64,000 nucleotides of DNA from Sphagnum compactum (Eukaryota > Bryophyta > Sphagnopsida > Sphagnales), in the NCBI GenBank assembly GCA_965153455.1, contig OZ234493.1, positions 15,304,213-15,368,212 of the forward strand, read 5' to 3'. The number at the start of each line of letters is the position of its first letter. Position 1 is the stretch's first letter. Of the stretch, positions 13,510-26,869 are shown one piece after another. The position numbers were made by a program, and so were the translations under genes. A model generated the notes under the pieces. The model had not been told where the DNA came from. It worked only from the letters and a program-made list of their open reading frames with translations, and made no database searches.

Positions 13510-15660
13510 TTAAAATGAGTTGCCTTCCAATACATTTCAATGTGCAAGAAAACAATGGAATGGGGTTTCATGTACCAATTGTGAAGAGCAAGAAAACCAA
13601 CATACGCAACCTACCACCCCAGCAACACATGTGAATCAACATTTGCAACCAACCACAACAACAACACAACAACAATGCCATCTTGTCACAACAATAGTAC
13701 AAAATTCAACCAAAACTAACAAACAACCTATTGCATTTAAGCATGGCATGTGGATAAATCAACAACTTGAAAATGCCATCAATGCAATGGAGAGGGGCCA
13801 CACATGTTCAAGGAAGGCTAGTAGGTATTGGAACATCATGTTAACCTTGCTTTTAGATAACTTCAATGGTAGAATCAGATTTTAAAAAGTGGGCCCCCCC
13901 AACGTGTGTTAATGAAATAGAATGATGAAGCAATAGCCACTTGGGTTCAAACATGCAAACGGTTGGCCTATTGGTCACCCTTCAACAATTCAAATTAAAG
14001 ATTGATGAAGTCACACAAACTCAACTTGCCCCATTTTGGAATGGTGTTCCAAGAAAAAGTTTGGTGGTTCTAGTTCAAAAAATTTCATACAAAAATCACC
14101 ATATGCCTTGTTGAAGGATTTAAGTTTATAGGGCAAAACGGCTAACTAAAGAAACATGCCATACTTTTGATCACAACTTGGAAAATTTGTACACATAACA
14201 CAAGTACCCATTAGATCACATTTGGAATTTAGATGAAACAATAATTCAAATAGGGCGACAATCTAGTGTTAGGGTTTTAATTAGGCGAGGTTCAATATGA
14301 TGTTTACAACACCATTCCCAAATTTCAAGAGTGGCTGATTATGAATTGTGTTGTTAATGTAACAAGGATAGCCTTGCCTACTTTTTACATTTTTAGAGGG
14401 TCAAGGATGTGGGAAGACTACATAAAGTTATGTAAACCAATAACATGCATGCTAATGTAGAAAAAAATGTGGATGACAACTTACCTCTTCAACCCGTGGT
14501 TGATTTTTTTTATACAAATTTATTCTAGGAGGGGTTTTTTAGAATAATTGACATATTTTAATTATAGATGGGCATGGGTCACATGTCACAATAAAGGCCC
14601 TTGAACAAGCAACAATATTAAGGTTGGACATGGTCACCTTACTTGCACATATTTCGCATGTGTTTTAATTGTTGGATGTCATTTACTTCACACCATTGAA
14701 GAATGTGTTTAGAAAGGCAAGAAATTGTGTTGTAAAAAAACAAGTATCTTGAATCAAACAAAGTCACATTTGAAGAATGGGTGGACAAAACCTTGTAGCA
14801 ATCCTTGAAAAAGGAGAACATGAAATTAGGGTTTAAGGTTTGTTGAATTTAGCCATTGAATCATGTAGCTGTGGTTGGAAAGTTTGGTCAAAGTGAAGTG
14901 TTCATTACAATAGAAGAGGAAGATCGTGAAAATTCTTATTAGTTAAATGCAACAAATGGATCCAACAAAAACATGGATGAAGTTAAAACTAGCACAAAGT
15001 TGTTGAACATTTTTGGGATTTTCTAACCAATGCTTGCCATTAATCCTACCACATCTAAATGCCCCTTTTCACCCACAACTCATTATTATGTAAGAATGCC
15101 ATGCAATCCAGCCACACCAATAAACAATTATGACAAAGATCAATTGGTGGTGAACTTGGAAGATCCTATTCTTGAATTAGAAACCTAAATGGTCCAAGTT
15201 AAATTCAAAAAGTTGTTAGATTGGCTAAGTAACCTATTGTCTCTACCATAATTACTAACAAAGAAAAGACAAGGCAAGGAACCATTTGTGAATTATTCTA
15301 ATTCACACATTGTCACATTAGACCGGCACTATTAAAATAGAAGGCAATGGACAAAAAAATTGATGATAAATTAGGGAGTTCAAAACAAAGGAAAAGGAGG
15401 AAAAAAATCAAAAAAGGTTGAAGGTACCCTTACCCAAGTTGAGTGGGCAACCCAAAGGATAATTGAAAAGGACAATAGAGCTAAGTTCATGATGCATGGT
15501 TTGTTGTTATTGTTAAAGTTGTTAATGAAAAATTCCACAATAATTTCAGAATAGGGTACATAGGGTTTGGCTTATGAATTACGCATGTGCAACAAAAAAA
15601 TGTTAGACAATGTTAAAAAAAAAGGCAAAAATGCAACTTGTTGGACATGTCTTAGCCAAG
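13510..15660 (+). pseudogene. Decayed pogo/Tigger-like transposase (CENP-B HTH plus DDE_1)
   Basis: Translation in shifting frames recovers the order of a pogo/Tigger/jerky-type transposase. The N-terminal helix-turn-helix region is at 13,740-13,890 (KHGMWINQQLENAINAMERG, then a FNGR motif). A middle region around 14,180-14,300 is weakly preserved. The catalytic-domain part at 14,290-14,450 reads NTIPKFQEWLIMNCVVN, then TFYIFRGSRMWEDYIKLCKP. 14,560-14,860 preserves remnants of the block that normally holds the second and third acidic residues, in several frames. A lysine-rich C-terminal tail runs to about 15,660. Several frameshifts and stops make it non-functional. No TA-flanked inverted termini were found. 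Confidence is high for the superfamily and low for exact ends. Confidence 0.75.
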
Positions 15661-18440
15661 TTGTAACTTCCACTCACCAATAATAAATGAAAGAGGCAAG
15701 GGTTTGTGGTGGTTTTTGATGGCATTAGTGATGGCCAATCAAAGATGAGAAAAAGGACAAATAAAGAGGATGGAAAGGTATGGGAGGTTGTGATGGCTTC
15801 TATTGGCTTTGGTGACTTAGAAGGGAGAGAGAAAATTGATAGATTTTAAAAGAGAAAAAAAGGACATTGAATGAGAAAATATAGAGGGATTGAGAAAATG
15901 AAGGATAGAAAAAAAGAAAAGAAAAATGATTGAAAGATAAAAGAAAGTGGCAAAAAAAGAAAAATAGATTTGTACATAAATCTTTTGCATTAAAAATTTT
16001 GGGTACAATTTTTTTTTGAGAATTTCAGTTGCACAAATCATTTGTAGTAGAAATTTTGGGTATTAAATTTTTTTTGAGGATTTGAGGTGCGTAGATTTGT
16101 AATTCCACTATACACTAATTTTGGGTATTGAAATTTTCTTAAAGCACATAAATGTGAAGTAGAATTAGGTTTCAAAAATTTCTCCAACATTTGGGTATAC
16201 AAATTTATAATTGAAGTGGGTATGAAAGATTTTTCAAGGATTTCTTTAATGTTAGTGTGTTGCAAGTTGTCAGAATCATTAATTCTCCTACACCACCATC
16301 TTCATCGCCTTCCATTACAAATGACTTATAAAATGCCTTAAGACAACAAACGCATCACTAGACATTCAACACTTTATTGATCACCTTCAAAGTAGCTCCT
16401 TAAACACCATTTTTCATTTTTAAGGTTTAGTGGTTTTGATGGCACAAATGTCAACTCACATGAAGGTGGTCCTTGCTTTCTTATAAGAACACAAAACGAA
16501 CACAAATAAACATAAAGAAGAGAGAGAAGGGGTAAGGGATTTAAAATGAACAACTTGTGTTCTCCCTAAGTGACAATGATGGTGATAGCTAGGGTCTATT
16601 ACAATGATAGGGTGATGCGATGGTCGAACTTAACCATAGGGTGTTTTGGTCAAATTAAGGCAAGTGTTGGATTTTTTCCACCTCCCACACATTTTGCCCT
16701 GTCATTTCCAAATGCACATCACCTGCGTGAATGCCTTCCTAGCCGTGCACATCAAAGAACACTTTCATTTCCTCCTATGGAAAAAAATTAAAATAGTTAA
16801 ATTTATGCAATCTTAAACAACCATAGAGTAATGAAGGGGAGAATGACCATTTTGGTTTAACTCATTCACATAACTTGCACAATGGGATGGGATCAAGTGT
16901 AACTTTTATAACTTGAACAATGTGTTGATAATGATGTTAAGCATAACAAGTTGAATTAAACGTTGGCAATGGCATTGGGTATAAGGAGTTGAACTAAACG
17001 TTAGTGATGGTGTCATGTATAACAAACTAAGTTCAACATTAGCGATGGTGTTTGATAAATGCTAATATTTTGACATTGTTTTATTTTTGAATTTTGACTT
17101 CAACATATAAAGTCTATCATAAAAACTACAAAAAAAATTCATAAGTAAAACACAACATAAAATACATTCTAGAATGCATATTTGCACAACTATTACTTTT
17201 ACATTGATTTGAAAATGAAATCACACCATGCCATATTGGAAAAAAACCAAAAATGAAACAAAATTACATTATAGTATCAATTTGATTTTCCATGAAACTA
17301 ATATCTAACTTTATCATGAACTTCTTTCTCTTTCAAAATTATTCAATGTTCTTTTCCTCATCCTCATTATGTCCAACCATCTTTAGAAATCTTTTAGAAA
17401 TCTTTTCAAGTTCCTACCATAAGCCTCAATTCAAACCTCCTCATAAATCAAAATCAACTCATTTATTTTGTTACTTTTTTGTCCACCCTATTAGACATTG
17501 ATATTCCATTTCTATCTAATTTCTCCAATAGGGACAACACAATTTTGCCTTTAACAATGTCAATTATAATAAATTGAGTTGACTATCAATGTAAGGTGAT
17601 GGCATTAATTTAAGGCAGTGGCATTGGGTATAACGAACTGAACTAGCTGAACATTGGTATAAGATGATGATGTTAGTGTAAAGCAATGGTGTCAAGTTCT
17701 TATAAATAGACGTAGACACAACACAAAGAACATACACAAACATAGCACAAAGACTATACACAAACATAGGCATTGATCCCCTATGTATCATTTTCATGCG
17801 ATGGTGTCAAGTTTCAATAGACAAACATAAACACAACACAACAAAATACACAAACAAAGAGAGAAAAAGGAGACTATGAGAAAAGGAAACATAGCTTAGT
17901 TGATTTGAGGAAAGAACTATAGCGACCATTAGTTCAATGTTCTTTAACATCTAGGGAGAGACAAAAAAAATTGCCGTAAGTGGCATCTTGGGGGTTGTCA
18001 ACCTTAAGGTAGAAGGTTATTGTTTAATTTTTTTAAATTTAAAACCCTCAACAAACTTGTGATTGTGCGATTGTTGTTGCAAAGCTTTAGACTTATTATA
18101 ACTTAAAAATAATTGAATGCTAATAAAAATAATAGTTTAAACTTAATTATATTATTATTCTATTGTTTATGCAAGGAAAGGTGTCCTTCCATAAGATCTG
18201 AACTGCATAGAGATAAAAGTCTTAAGTGTTCAATCCATTTTTTTCAAAACATCAAGAACCACCTTTCTTTCAACAACCACAACTTCCTCATTTTAGCTCG
18301 GAATTGAGTGTCGTAAACACCTACTTGTGCTGTGGTTGAAGGTTCACATAAGCTCTTTGAGGACCTTGATAAAAAAATGCACAACTACTAAACAAGCCCC
18401 TGAGATTTGAGTTCTTAATGTTTACTCACCAACTGTTTTA
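15661..18440. other. Intergenic DNA with degenerate short tandem repeats
   Basis: 15,995-16,200 has three diverged units starting ATTTTGGGTA (spacing about 60-70 bp). 16,930-17,050 has about three units of roughly 43 bp around GTTGAACTAAACGTTAG. 17,590-17,860 has repeated GCAATGGTGTCAAGTT and CACAACACAA blocks. No coding sequence was recognised. Confidence 0.5.
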
Positions 18441-20038
18441 CCCTAGTGTACTTTATTCCTCCTTGTTTAAGAGCGTATACACCTACAGCAGTAAAATAGC
18501 CTGTACCATATATTTTGGATGAAGTACATATTTAGGATCAAAATGGTGTGGAACTCAAGCTAGTGTGCTTGGGAGTTTCTTTCAGATTTTGGGCATGGCA
18601 GGTGGGTGTTCTTCAGAATTTTTTAGCAAATTCAAAAACCCTAAACCCTAATTAGGGCCTAACCAGCCTAGCTACTACAGTATATGATTCAGTGGGGAGT
18701 GCTGTTGTCTGAGGTTTTTTAGAGAGTTCAGATTCTATCCATCTTGGATTCTGCCAAAATGATGACCCGAGCTAAAGGGATGATGTTACTATGGAATATA
18801 TAGTCTCTTGCAAGTTTCATCTAAAATACCCACATCTTCAGGCATTTCATTTTTGGAAATCGCCATTCGTGATGGACACTGGATTTTGTTGGGATAATTG
18901 TGTGTCCACGTACACTATATCTTGGCTGAGTTTATTATATAGACTTAATCAATTCGGTAAGATATATTAAAAAACTAAATCTTTCATGGAATATTAAGCT
19001 GTTTGAGATCCCTTTGATTTTCTTATGTTGAGCTTGATTTTCAGTTCCTTACATTTAAGGTATGTGCAGAGTGCAGACAGGTATCTGATATCACTTACTG
19101 CACAACAACAAATTTTTGACACCAATTGTTGTTCCACCCAGTTTAGTAGTAGTTTGGCTCAAATTGTGTTGCAAAAGACCCAAAACATGTGTTGGGCGGT
19201 TCTTTACATTTTCAAAGACCCCTCACATCTGGTTCTTTGATTACTTGCGCACGAGAGAACCTTGACCACTCTAGAAACCAGTTCTCTTTTCATTGATAAG
19301 ATCTGGTCATGTGTTGTCAGTTTTCTTTAAAAAAAAAATTTAAGAGAGAAAACGAGCTTGATTTAAGACATGATTTGATATAATTTTTCTCATTTTTTTC
19401 CTCCATTTTACACATATAAAAAGTTGATGACAATTTATTTTTTAAAAGGAATGGGGACTGGCTGTGACCTTGGAATTCCCCAAAATCCAAGAGATGTTTT
19501 TTTTTAAAGGATTGGCAGTTGACTAGTATTTCACATCTCCCCAAAGCCCGACATGTTAATAAGAAAATTTAATGAGAAACACTGGCGACTGCATCTTGTG
19601 TCCTTGGAGTCCAAAAAGTATTTTAGTTAAAGTGAAGACTTATCGCTTAACTTTGATGGCTTTCTCATCCTCGCAATGGGCAAACACAAAATAGTAGCAG
19701 CGAGTTAAATGCGGCATCAAGCTCAACACAATTATTATACAATAGAGTACAGTGACTAGGGGAAAAAACCTGATGCCACATTTAACTTGTTACTATTTAG
19801 TGTGTTCGCCTTCTTGCAGTGTCTAACATTCATCAGTTCTTTCAGAAAATATGCATCAATTTTCTGAGAAAGAATCAGCTCGAACTGCAAAAATGGCACT
19901 AAACCAGATTTTAATACACAATCAAAACAGCAAAACGAAAATTGTGTCAGAATTTTCATATACTCAACACTTTTCTAAGAAAATTGTTGCAAGATTCTTT
20001 TTAGATGCCTTTTAGTTCACAACATTCTGAGCAGAAAA
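18441..20038. other. Intergenic DNA, nothing coding recognised
   Basis: Less AT-rich than the left part. A single short telomere-like stretch (AAACCCTAAACCCTAATTAG) is near 18,640. Open frames here are short and unrelated to families I know. Confidence 0.45.
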
Positions 20039-20300
20039 ACATGGAAGTCACCATATTTTGACTCTTGGGTCCTTGGAGGTCACCAAAATATAAAGCGGGA
20101 ATCTGAAAATATCTATTGCCCTCTCTGACTTGTAGCCAAATACATGGAAGTCTCCAGCCATATTACTGGGTTCTTTGAGGTGACCAAAACATAGTAGGAT
20201 TCTAGAAAATATCCTTCCGTCCTCTCTGACCTACAGCCCAAATTTGGCTCTTTCCTCTTGTGGATGGTTGCCACTATGATTACAATACAAAATTGGAAAA
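20039..20300 (+). repeat. Dispersed repeat R1 with an internal 103-bp tandem duplication
   Basis: ACATGGAAGTC begins at 20,039 and again at 20,142. Both units run through a GACCAAAA or CACCAAAA block and CCTCTCTGAC to GCC(C)AAAT. The second unit continues into CTCTTGTGGATGGTTGCC and ACAAAATTGGAAAAG, the R1 signature shared with copies near 24.0 and 27.0 kb. Confidence 0.6.
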
Positions 20301-21202
20301 GAAAAGAAATCCTGCACCCAACACTGCTCAAAGGGTTTAGGTTTCTTCAGCACTTGTTTGAGCAGTACTGGTCTCTGGACCCATTCAATATGCCCCACAA
20401 GTGTGCAGGTAATGAGATCTTGTATACAAAGGTTAGTTTGATTAGCCTTCAAGCTGATGACCATAAGCTTTGTCATAGTAGTAGTAGTAGTAGTACTAGA
20501 AGAATACTCTTGGAGCTTGTAGCATTTTTTGAAATTGTCAATTTTTCATCTCCAGGGCTCCTCCATAAGGAAAAGTAAAATTTTCAATAAAAATCAGCAG
20601 TTTGCAAAGAGCTCCATGCAGAAGATTCTGCAACATTCCAACATATATATGCCTGGTGGTTGGGTGGGTAAGTGAGTTCAAGTGGGTTAACATAAGTCCC
20701 CAAAAGTAGTGATATGTGTAAAGCTCCCAGAAGAGATTATCTTCACCAACTCCTATGGGATTCTAATCTATGGGCTCCATGAATGAAGTTCCGTGGAGGC
20801 AGGCAGGCAACCAGGCAACCAGTTTTGCACAAAGCTTAAGAAAAGGTCGGTGGTGGCACTCTGTGTATTGTCAGTCGGGCCATAGCATATATATTGATCT
20901 ACATGAAACGTTCTATATTTGTAACATTTCTTAATTCCTTGTGATCTGAGATTTCTCAGACCCATAACCACCCGTTGTAAGAATCTCGATGCTCTTACTA
21001 TTGGCTTTTGGGTCTTGAGTTACATAACCTTTGACCTTCATTTCATCAACGACCTACTAGGCAGTTAGCACAAGGTGCCACCTTACCCATTGATTCTGTA
21101 ACCATTCACTGCTTGGATGAACATTTCATAATTGCTCTCCCAAGCATGAAAAGAATGCATCCTGATTCTCAAGAGGAGTGGATGGCGATCTCTGATAATG
21201 GA
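20301..21202. other. Intergenic DNA
   Basis: An open frame of 106 codons (20,258-20,578) overlaps repeat R1 and a TAG-trinucleotide run and is not credible as a gene. Nothing else was recognised. Confidence 0.45.
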
Positions 21203-21345
21203 CAAGAATGTGCAAGTTATGGTGAATAGTCTCAACAAGAGTGTGCAAGTTATCGTGAATAGTGTCAACAAGAGTGTGCAAGTTATTGTGAATGGTCTTG
21301 AAGGGAGTATGGAGGTTACTATGAATAAATAGTCTTGATGCTAGT
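21203..21345. repeat. 33-bp tandem repeat, about 3.5 units
   Basis: Units start at 21,203, 21,236 and 21,269, each beginning CAAGARTGTGCAAGTTAT. A more diverged partial unit follows to about 21,345. The period is a multiple of three, so a minus-strand open frame spans it, but there is no other sign of coding. Confidence 0.85.
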
Positions 21346-21920
21346 GTGCCTCAACTATTCACAATAACCTATGAGATTTGGCTGGGTACTTAGTCCATAG
21401 CTGGTGGGGTGAAAGTGTGCAACACCAAATGATAAAAAGCTGGCATGAAATCTTGTCAAACCCTGTATAGAACATGTTTTTAATGTTTTCTGGTTTGGTT
21501 TTGATGTTTTTGTGAATTACTAGAACAGAAGGGTATGTTAGTAACTAGGCTAGTATCAAATTAGCCTGCCCAAATCTCAACAACTAGAGATCCAGTTAGC
21601 CTGCATGCTAGCAATTATGGGGATCTTCCAAACCTGCCAATGAACAAGTGCACACACTAAATAGAATGTCAGAAATTAGCTTTACCCAAATGTATAGTAT
21701 CCTAGCCCCTATAACTCTATAGGTTCATTTTCAGGTTCCTCTTTTTGTCATTATTAAACTACATATCTAAATGCCTATAGAGGAAGTTTTTTTTGCTGCA
21801 AATCATTTCATATCTCAAAACAATTTTTGCTCATTCTTGTGAAGTCTTATGTATAAAATGTCAATGCATATTAATATCATCTATCCAATATCCCCATACT
21901 ACTTTCTTCTTTTGAAAAGC

Positions 21921-21924
<4 letters not shown>

Positions 21925-21963
<39 letters not shown>
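21925..21963. repeat. (GA)n microsatellite, about 39 bp
   Basis: Uninterrupted GA dinucleotide run. Confidence 0.95.
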
Positions 21964-21967
<4 letters not shown>

Positions 21968-22347
21968 ATTAGTCATTTGTGTATGTTTTGAGTTTTTGAT
22001 GGTAAGAGTTTATAATCGTTATATTTAGTAAAATTTGATTTAAGCTTTGGTTTTAATGTATGTAAAGGGTTTGGGGACATGATCTTCTTTGTTCTGTGTG
22101 GTGTTATAGACTTCATGGGAAGACCTTTTAGAATCTGATATGTTTGCATTGTAGAAAACTGTGCTTCCTTGGATTGTTCATAGAGTGCTAAAGAATTTTT
22201 AGAAGTAGGAGTTTGAACCTTTCTTCTTCTTTGTATTCTGTCCAAGACCTCGAGATTGGCTCCTTTTTCGACACAAGTGCATTAGAAAGATGACGGCTTG
22301 AAAACTCATTGGTGTTGTGGTTTCAATTGGATAATTTCAGCAATATT

Positions 22348-22741
22348 AAAGTTATCCGTAAAGTCAGGCGATTACGGGGGCAAGAACGGCCAGTTTAAGC
22401 ATAATAAGGCATCAAATGCGTAAATGGGAATGAAATTTTACAAAACAAAATAACTGAGACCCAAACTAGTTTTTTCGCCAATTTTGGTGGTAAACTGAGT
22501 TTCATCCCCTCTTTCCTTTTTCCTGAGCGCCTCCTCTGCTGCTACATATATTTTCACTGCTCCTACCTGTACAACTACTATTATTACTCTCGAACCTTGT
22601 GCATTAAATGCTGCGTTTCAGCATTTCATACTGAGATTTAATAAAATTTACTTACTTTGTGGATACCACTGAAAGAGGGGATAAGCGGTGAACGGAGAGG
22701 GAATAGGAGCTGAAAGAGAGGGTGAATTTACGGATAACTTT
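22348..22741. mobile_element. 394-bp MITE-like element with TIRs and 3-bp target duplication
   Basis: The left end AAAGTTATCCGTAAAGTCA and the right end (reverse complement AAAGTTATCCGTAAATTCA) form 19-bp terminal inverted repeats with one mismatch. ATT directly flanks both sides (22,345-22,347 and 22,742-22,744), as expected of a 3-bp target-site duplication. There are subterminal inverted blocks (CCCCTCTTTC near 22,505 against GAAAGAGGGG near 22,671). No coding sequence. A related end (AAAGTTATCTGTAAAGTCAC) occurs alone at 32,509. The superfamily is not determined. Confidence 0.75.
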
Positions 22742-22744
22742 ATT

Positions 22745-23898
22745 GACCAAAAGAAGTCAAGTACAAATTTCTGTATACAAGTTTCATAACTACATTTAAT
22801 TCATTTTCTAACTTCATAATTACATTTTTATTTTTTTCATTTAATATCAAACGTGGAAAAATTATATTAATTTCAAAAAATAGTTAGTTTCTTCAATGCA
22901 ATGCAAACTAGAGGGAAAAGGAGGGAACAACTATCTCATGAAACGCATGATAACTATAGAAAACTAATATTTTGGAGTAAACACCTAACACACCCTATTG
23001 TAGAGAATTAAAGGATGATGAGGTTTAGAAGGTCCCAACAAGAATAAAAAATTCCTCGAGTTGATAAATATTAATATGTACATCTTTCATCTTGGTTTCT
23101 ATGTGAAATGTGGTGAAGAGGTGCATTTTGCTACCATGGAATGGCTTATGTTCTTCAATAGGTTTTTGTCAAATTAGCATCGTATTCTCTAGTCTCTTTT
23201 ACTTTTGTCGATTGACTCAACTTTTTGTAAGAGATGATAAGCCAACTTGTGATGCACACAGATATTATTTTCTCCTCTTGATAAGAGACCAAATCAAAAG
23301 TGATGGGTGCATGGGTATCTTTGAAACTATCTTTGAAACTATCATGTTGGGAATGAAAAAGAATGTGTGTCAAGGCTTGAGAAGTTTTGATGCTGATTAC
23401 AGTAAAATGTTTAGCAATAAGGACGTCAAGTTTCCGATGCATCCAAGTACTTATGGTGGTGGTCCTTTTCTTGCTTGGAATTCCGGAGCTCATTTAATTT
23501 AAAAATGAAGTTAGAAAATTGGCTCCAATGAGCCAGTTTCTACTCTCATCAAAGTTTTATGATAGCATAAAATCATGTTAGGAAAAAAATGCATGAAGAT
23601 ATGGATACTTAACTCAATCATTCCACAGCACAAAAGTTGTGAAATGTGTTTCTAACTTGGGTGTCCTAATCCTACCCTATGCAAAGCGTGGATGGGTTGA
23701 TTTGGGTGTGTAGCTTGTAACTATGAAGATTGTTCATCTGTAGGGAGCTCACATAGCCAATGTGTTTTGGGATCCATTTCAGCAATACCTGTATGCAGCA
23801 TTTTTAATTTTTTTTGGTGGCAGTTTTGTCACTTGGCAACCAAAATTTTTGAGTGCAACTCATATACCAAGGATTTTGTGAGAGCACCAAAGTCGGTG
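22745..23898. other. Intergenic DNA
   Basis: A 130-codon frame at 23,110-23,502 (+) is the longest here. It resembles no family I know, has an equally long frame opposite, and shows no splice-supported extension, so I do not call a gene. Confidence 0.4.
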
Positions 23899-24080
23899 GA
23901 TTTCAAGGAAATCGCCATATTTAGACAATAGGTTCCAGCAGGTTGCCCAAATACAGCAGAATTCATGAAAATTTTCCACTTTCCTCTAGAACCCTCTCAC
24001 TGTCGCCAAGTTTGGCTAAATCCTCTTGCAGGATGATTGCCAGTGTGACTACATCACAGAAAAGAAGAAGGAAAACCAAG
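23899..24080 (+). repeat. Dispersed repeat R1, copy
   Basis: Contains GAAATCGCCATATTTAGA, an AATAGGTTC block, a CCAAATACAG block, CCTCT, then GCCAAGTTTGGCTAAATCC, CTCTTGCAGGATGATTGCCA and GACTACATCACAGAAAAG, in the same order as the copies at 20.1 and 26.9 kb. Confidence 0.6.
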
Positions 24081-24268
24081 TGCGCATGTGAGTTGTAAAG
24101 GGGGGATTTAGAAATTATTGGGTTTCAATTGGTTTTCCATCGTCAGATTGGAGTCTGCCATTTCCTTCATTCTGAAGGACTGTTATATAACAGAACCGAC
24201 TCTCTGATTTTCTGAGAAAACTGGTTATGTGATTAAACGCTAAACCGTGATAACTGGAGGGCATTCAG

Positions 24269-24562
24269 TGCCATTTCTGATCCCTGCATAACACTAGTCT
24301 CAATGGGTATTCTGGACATTGTGACTTAGTAACAAAATTGCACTCAATTGGGTACTCTGGACATGTGACTTTTATGGTAACACAATTGCACTCAATTGCA
24401 TACTCTGGACATTGTGCCATTTCTGATCCCTGCACAACACTAGTCTCAATGGGTATTCTGGACATTGTGACTTTGTAACAAAATTGCACTCAATTGGGTA
24501 CTCTGGACATTGTGACTTTATGGTAACACAATTGCACTCAATTGCATACTCTGGACATTGTG
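24269..24562. repeat. 145-bp tandem repeat, two units with internal sub-repeats
   Basis: GTGCCATTTCTGATCCCTGC starts at 24,269 and again at 24,414. The shared end TACTCTGGACATTGTG recurs at the same offset. Within each unit, variants of a roughly 45-50 bp sub-unit (GCACTCAATTG, GGGTACTCTGGACAT) appear about three times. The two 145-bp units differ at only a few positions, so the larger duplication is younger than the sub-unit array. Confidence 0.85.
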
Positions 24563-26869
24563 GGTTCTTGCAATCTTGTAGTGCTCATGCTTGTTGTTGG
24601 GGTTATTGAACAACCAACCCTAGAAGATTCTTTCAAGAACTCAACCTTGGTGAAGGTGATGATAGCCTTTAGAAAGATGATTAGATGAGAAGTTGTGCCA
24701 AGACCAAGTCATGCATATTGTTTGGTCACTAGGTATGTGTGTAGAATGTCTCCGTTGATCAAGGTGAATCTTATTTAATTTGGAGGTCGCAAGTCTCAAC
24801 CAAGAAGAGACCAAATATCATAATTTGTTCCAAATGGACATGTGATCCTCCAATTGTTTCTTAATTGAAAAGTGCACATGGCTATTTAGACTCCTCTAAG
24901 GATCAATAACAAAGTATACCAAACCATTTGTCTCTCTATCTTTATCCATTCTATTGGTTTGTTTGTCATAATGTCCCCAAAACAAACAAGACATGAAAAG
25001 CATGATTGGTTTTATGCACGTGACCCAAGTTGAAGATAATACAATTGAAATGTTCATTGCTCAAGAGGATTGAACCCTTGTGAGGTGCAAGAGCAACTTT
25101 CAAAGAACCCTTTGCAAGATGGTAATTTGAATGGTGAAACAATAATTCAAACCAAAAGAAAAAAATGTCATTTGTCTATGTGAAGCATTGTTTTTTAAAA
25201 GGATTTTAGAATAGTGCTAAGGTGGTGATAATCCATAGAAAGATTTAGCTAGATTTGACTACAATTGAATTATGACAAATGAAAAAATAATCGAGAGTCT
25301 TTCTATATTAATGATATCCTGTACAAATTCATAGAAATATCTAGTCCTGGGAGTGGGAAGGAAGGAAATCACATGTAGATGAAATTACACATTGATGAAT
25401 GGAAATTATCAAATTGACCAAATTGTGTAGATTGATGAAATAACAATCTTCATGGCAATAATGAAACTATAAGTCCACAAATTTGAAATTGATATTCATA
25501 CATATATGTTAATTTATTCATGTTGACCTTAATGGCCTACCTATTTTTCCACCTAATCTTTTTTTTTAATAGGTAAGTTTACATACATATTTCCTCTCTA
25601 TAGATTCACATCTTTACTTACAAGTTGACCTTTAAAAGGAAACACCTTCAAGCTTGTTCTAGCTATTTTTTGCACACATTAACTTATAATTTAAAAAATG
25701 AGCACCACCCCTCATGCCCCCACCCCAATTGTGATTTAATGTTTTCATTTTTGCTCATGAATATTTTGTGGGATGATAATAATAATAATAACATTGTTTG
25801 AATAGTTACAACATTCATGAAAATGATAGGTATCCCAACTTATATTTAATAAAATAGGGCATATGCAAGCTTGGCTAATATCATTAAGAACCACCTTGTC
25901 AAAATCAAAAGAAGGTTCAAACCAATTTAATTTTTAAAATGTTTTTTATTTACTTGTTTTCTATCGGCATATATCACATGAGTTAGGTCTTCATCACTTA
26001 TGCATGCACCTATGAAAAATCATAAACATTTATAGACCTATACTTTAAAACAATTGATAGGTGTCATGATTTCTTTTCTTGTCTTTAAATGTATTTGTAA
26101 TTTTATATAATGTATTTTCATTCATTGCATATAATAGTGCATGTATGGTCCAAAGTGTTCATGAGAATTGAAAAACACAAGAATTGTTAAAAATTTGTGT
26201 TTTTAATTGTAATGGCTAGTTTGGACCCATGTTCATGAAATTTGAAATTCGGTAACTAAATTATATCTACCTCAATGAATTACCTTATGCACTTAAACAT
26301 CATGTGAGGTATTTTTAAAAATTGTATTAAGGTTCTTTTTGTGTCCTTTACCAAATGAATATCCATTCTGACATTCCTAAAACTTTGTGGGGATCCAATG
26401 ATTAGGGACATCGAAATACCAAATATATTGTTGATTTCATTAAGATCTACAAGATTTGCTTAATATATTCACCATTGTTTTTACTTAAATTCATTCATTA
26501 TGTGTATTCATTTTATTGTTGTGAAATTTGATGGATATAGTAAATGAAGGTGTGATGTTCCTTATGGTACCACCCATTTATACTTGCCCTCAGTAGATGA
26601 AATGAAATTATTTTTAAATGAAATATGTTTTAATTATCATCCCCTTTGTTACATGCACAATATTATTAATTCATTTATTTTTATTTCTATATATTTATTT
26701 TGTAAACGTTTTACAATGTAACCATTTTACAATATGAAAACTACTTATTTTGTAAGTGTTTTATAGTGTAAACATGTTGGACACATGATGTTTTTGGTGA
26801 GTTTTTGCCATTCAGCCAAAAAAAAAGGATTGCGTATTGCCCAACGGATTTTTTTGGAAAAAAGGCCCA
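24563..26869. other. Intergenic DNA, nothing coding recognised
   Basis: AT-rich. Short ATA trinucleotide run near 25,777-25,790. No protein domain or RNA gene seen. Confidence 0.5.

Noticed and set aside
23110-23502. 130-codon plus-strand frame with start codon
   Set aside because: No recognisable domain, an equally long frame opposite, and no exon-like continuation. Likely chance in repetitive DNA.
24265-24489. Minus-strand frame with repeated CPEYPIE motif
   Set aside because: Periodicity comes from the 145-bp/48-bp tandem repeat, not from a repeat protein.
24269-24562. CRISPR-like array (regular direct repeats)
   Set aside because: There are no unique spacers between short repeats. The units are contiguous tandem duplications in plant nuclear DNA.
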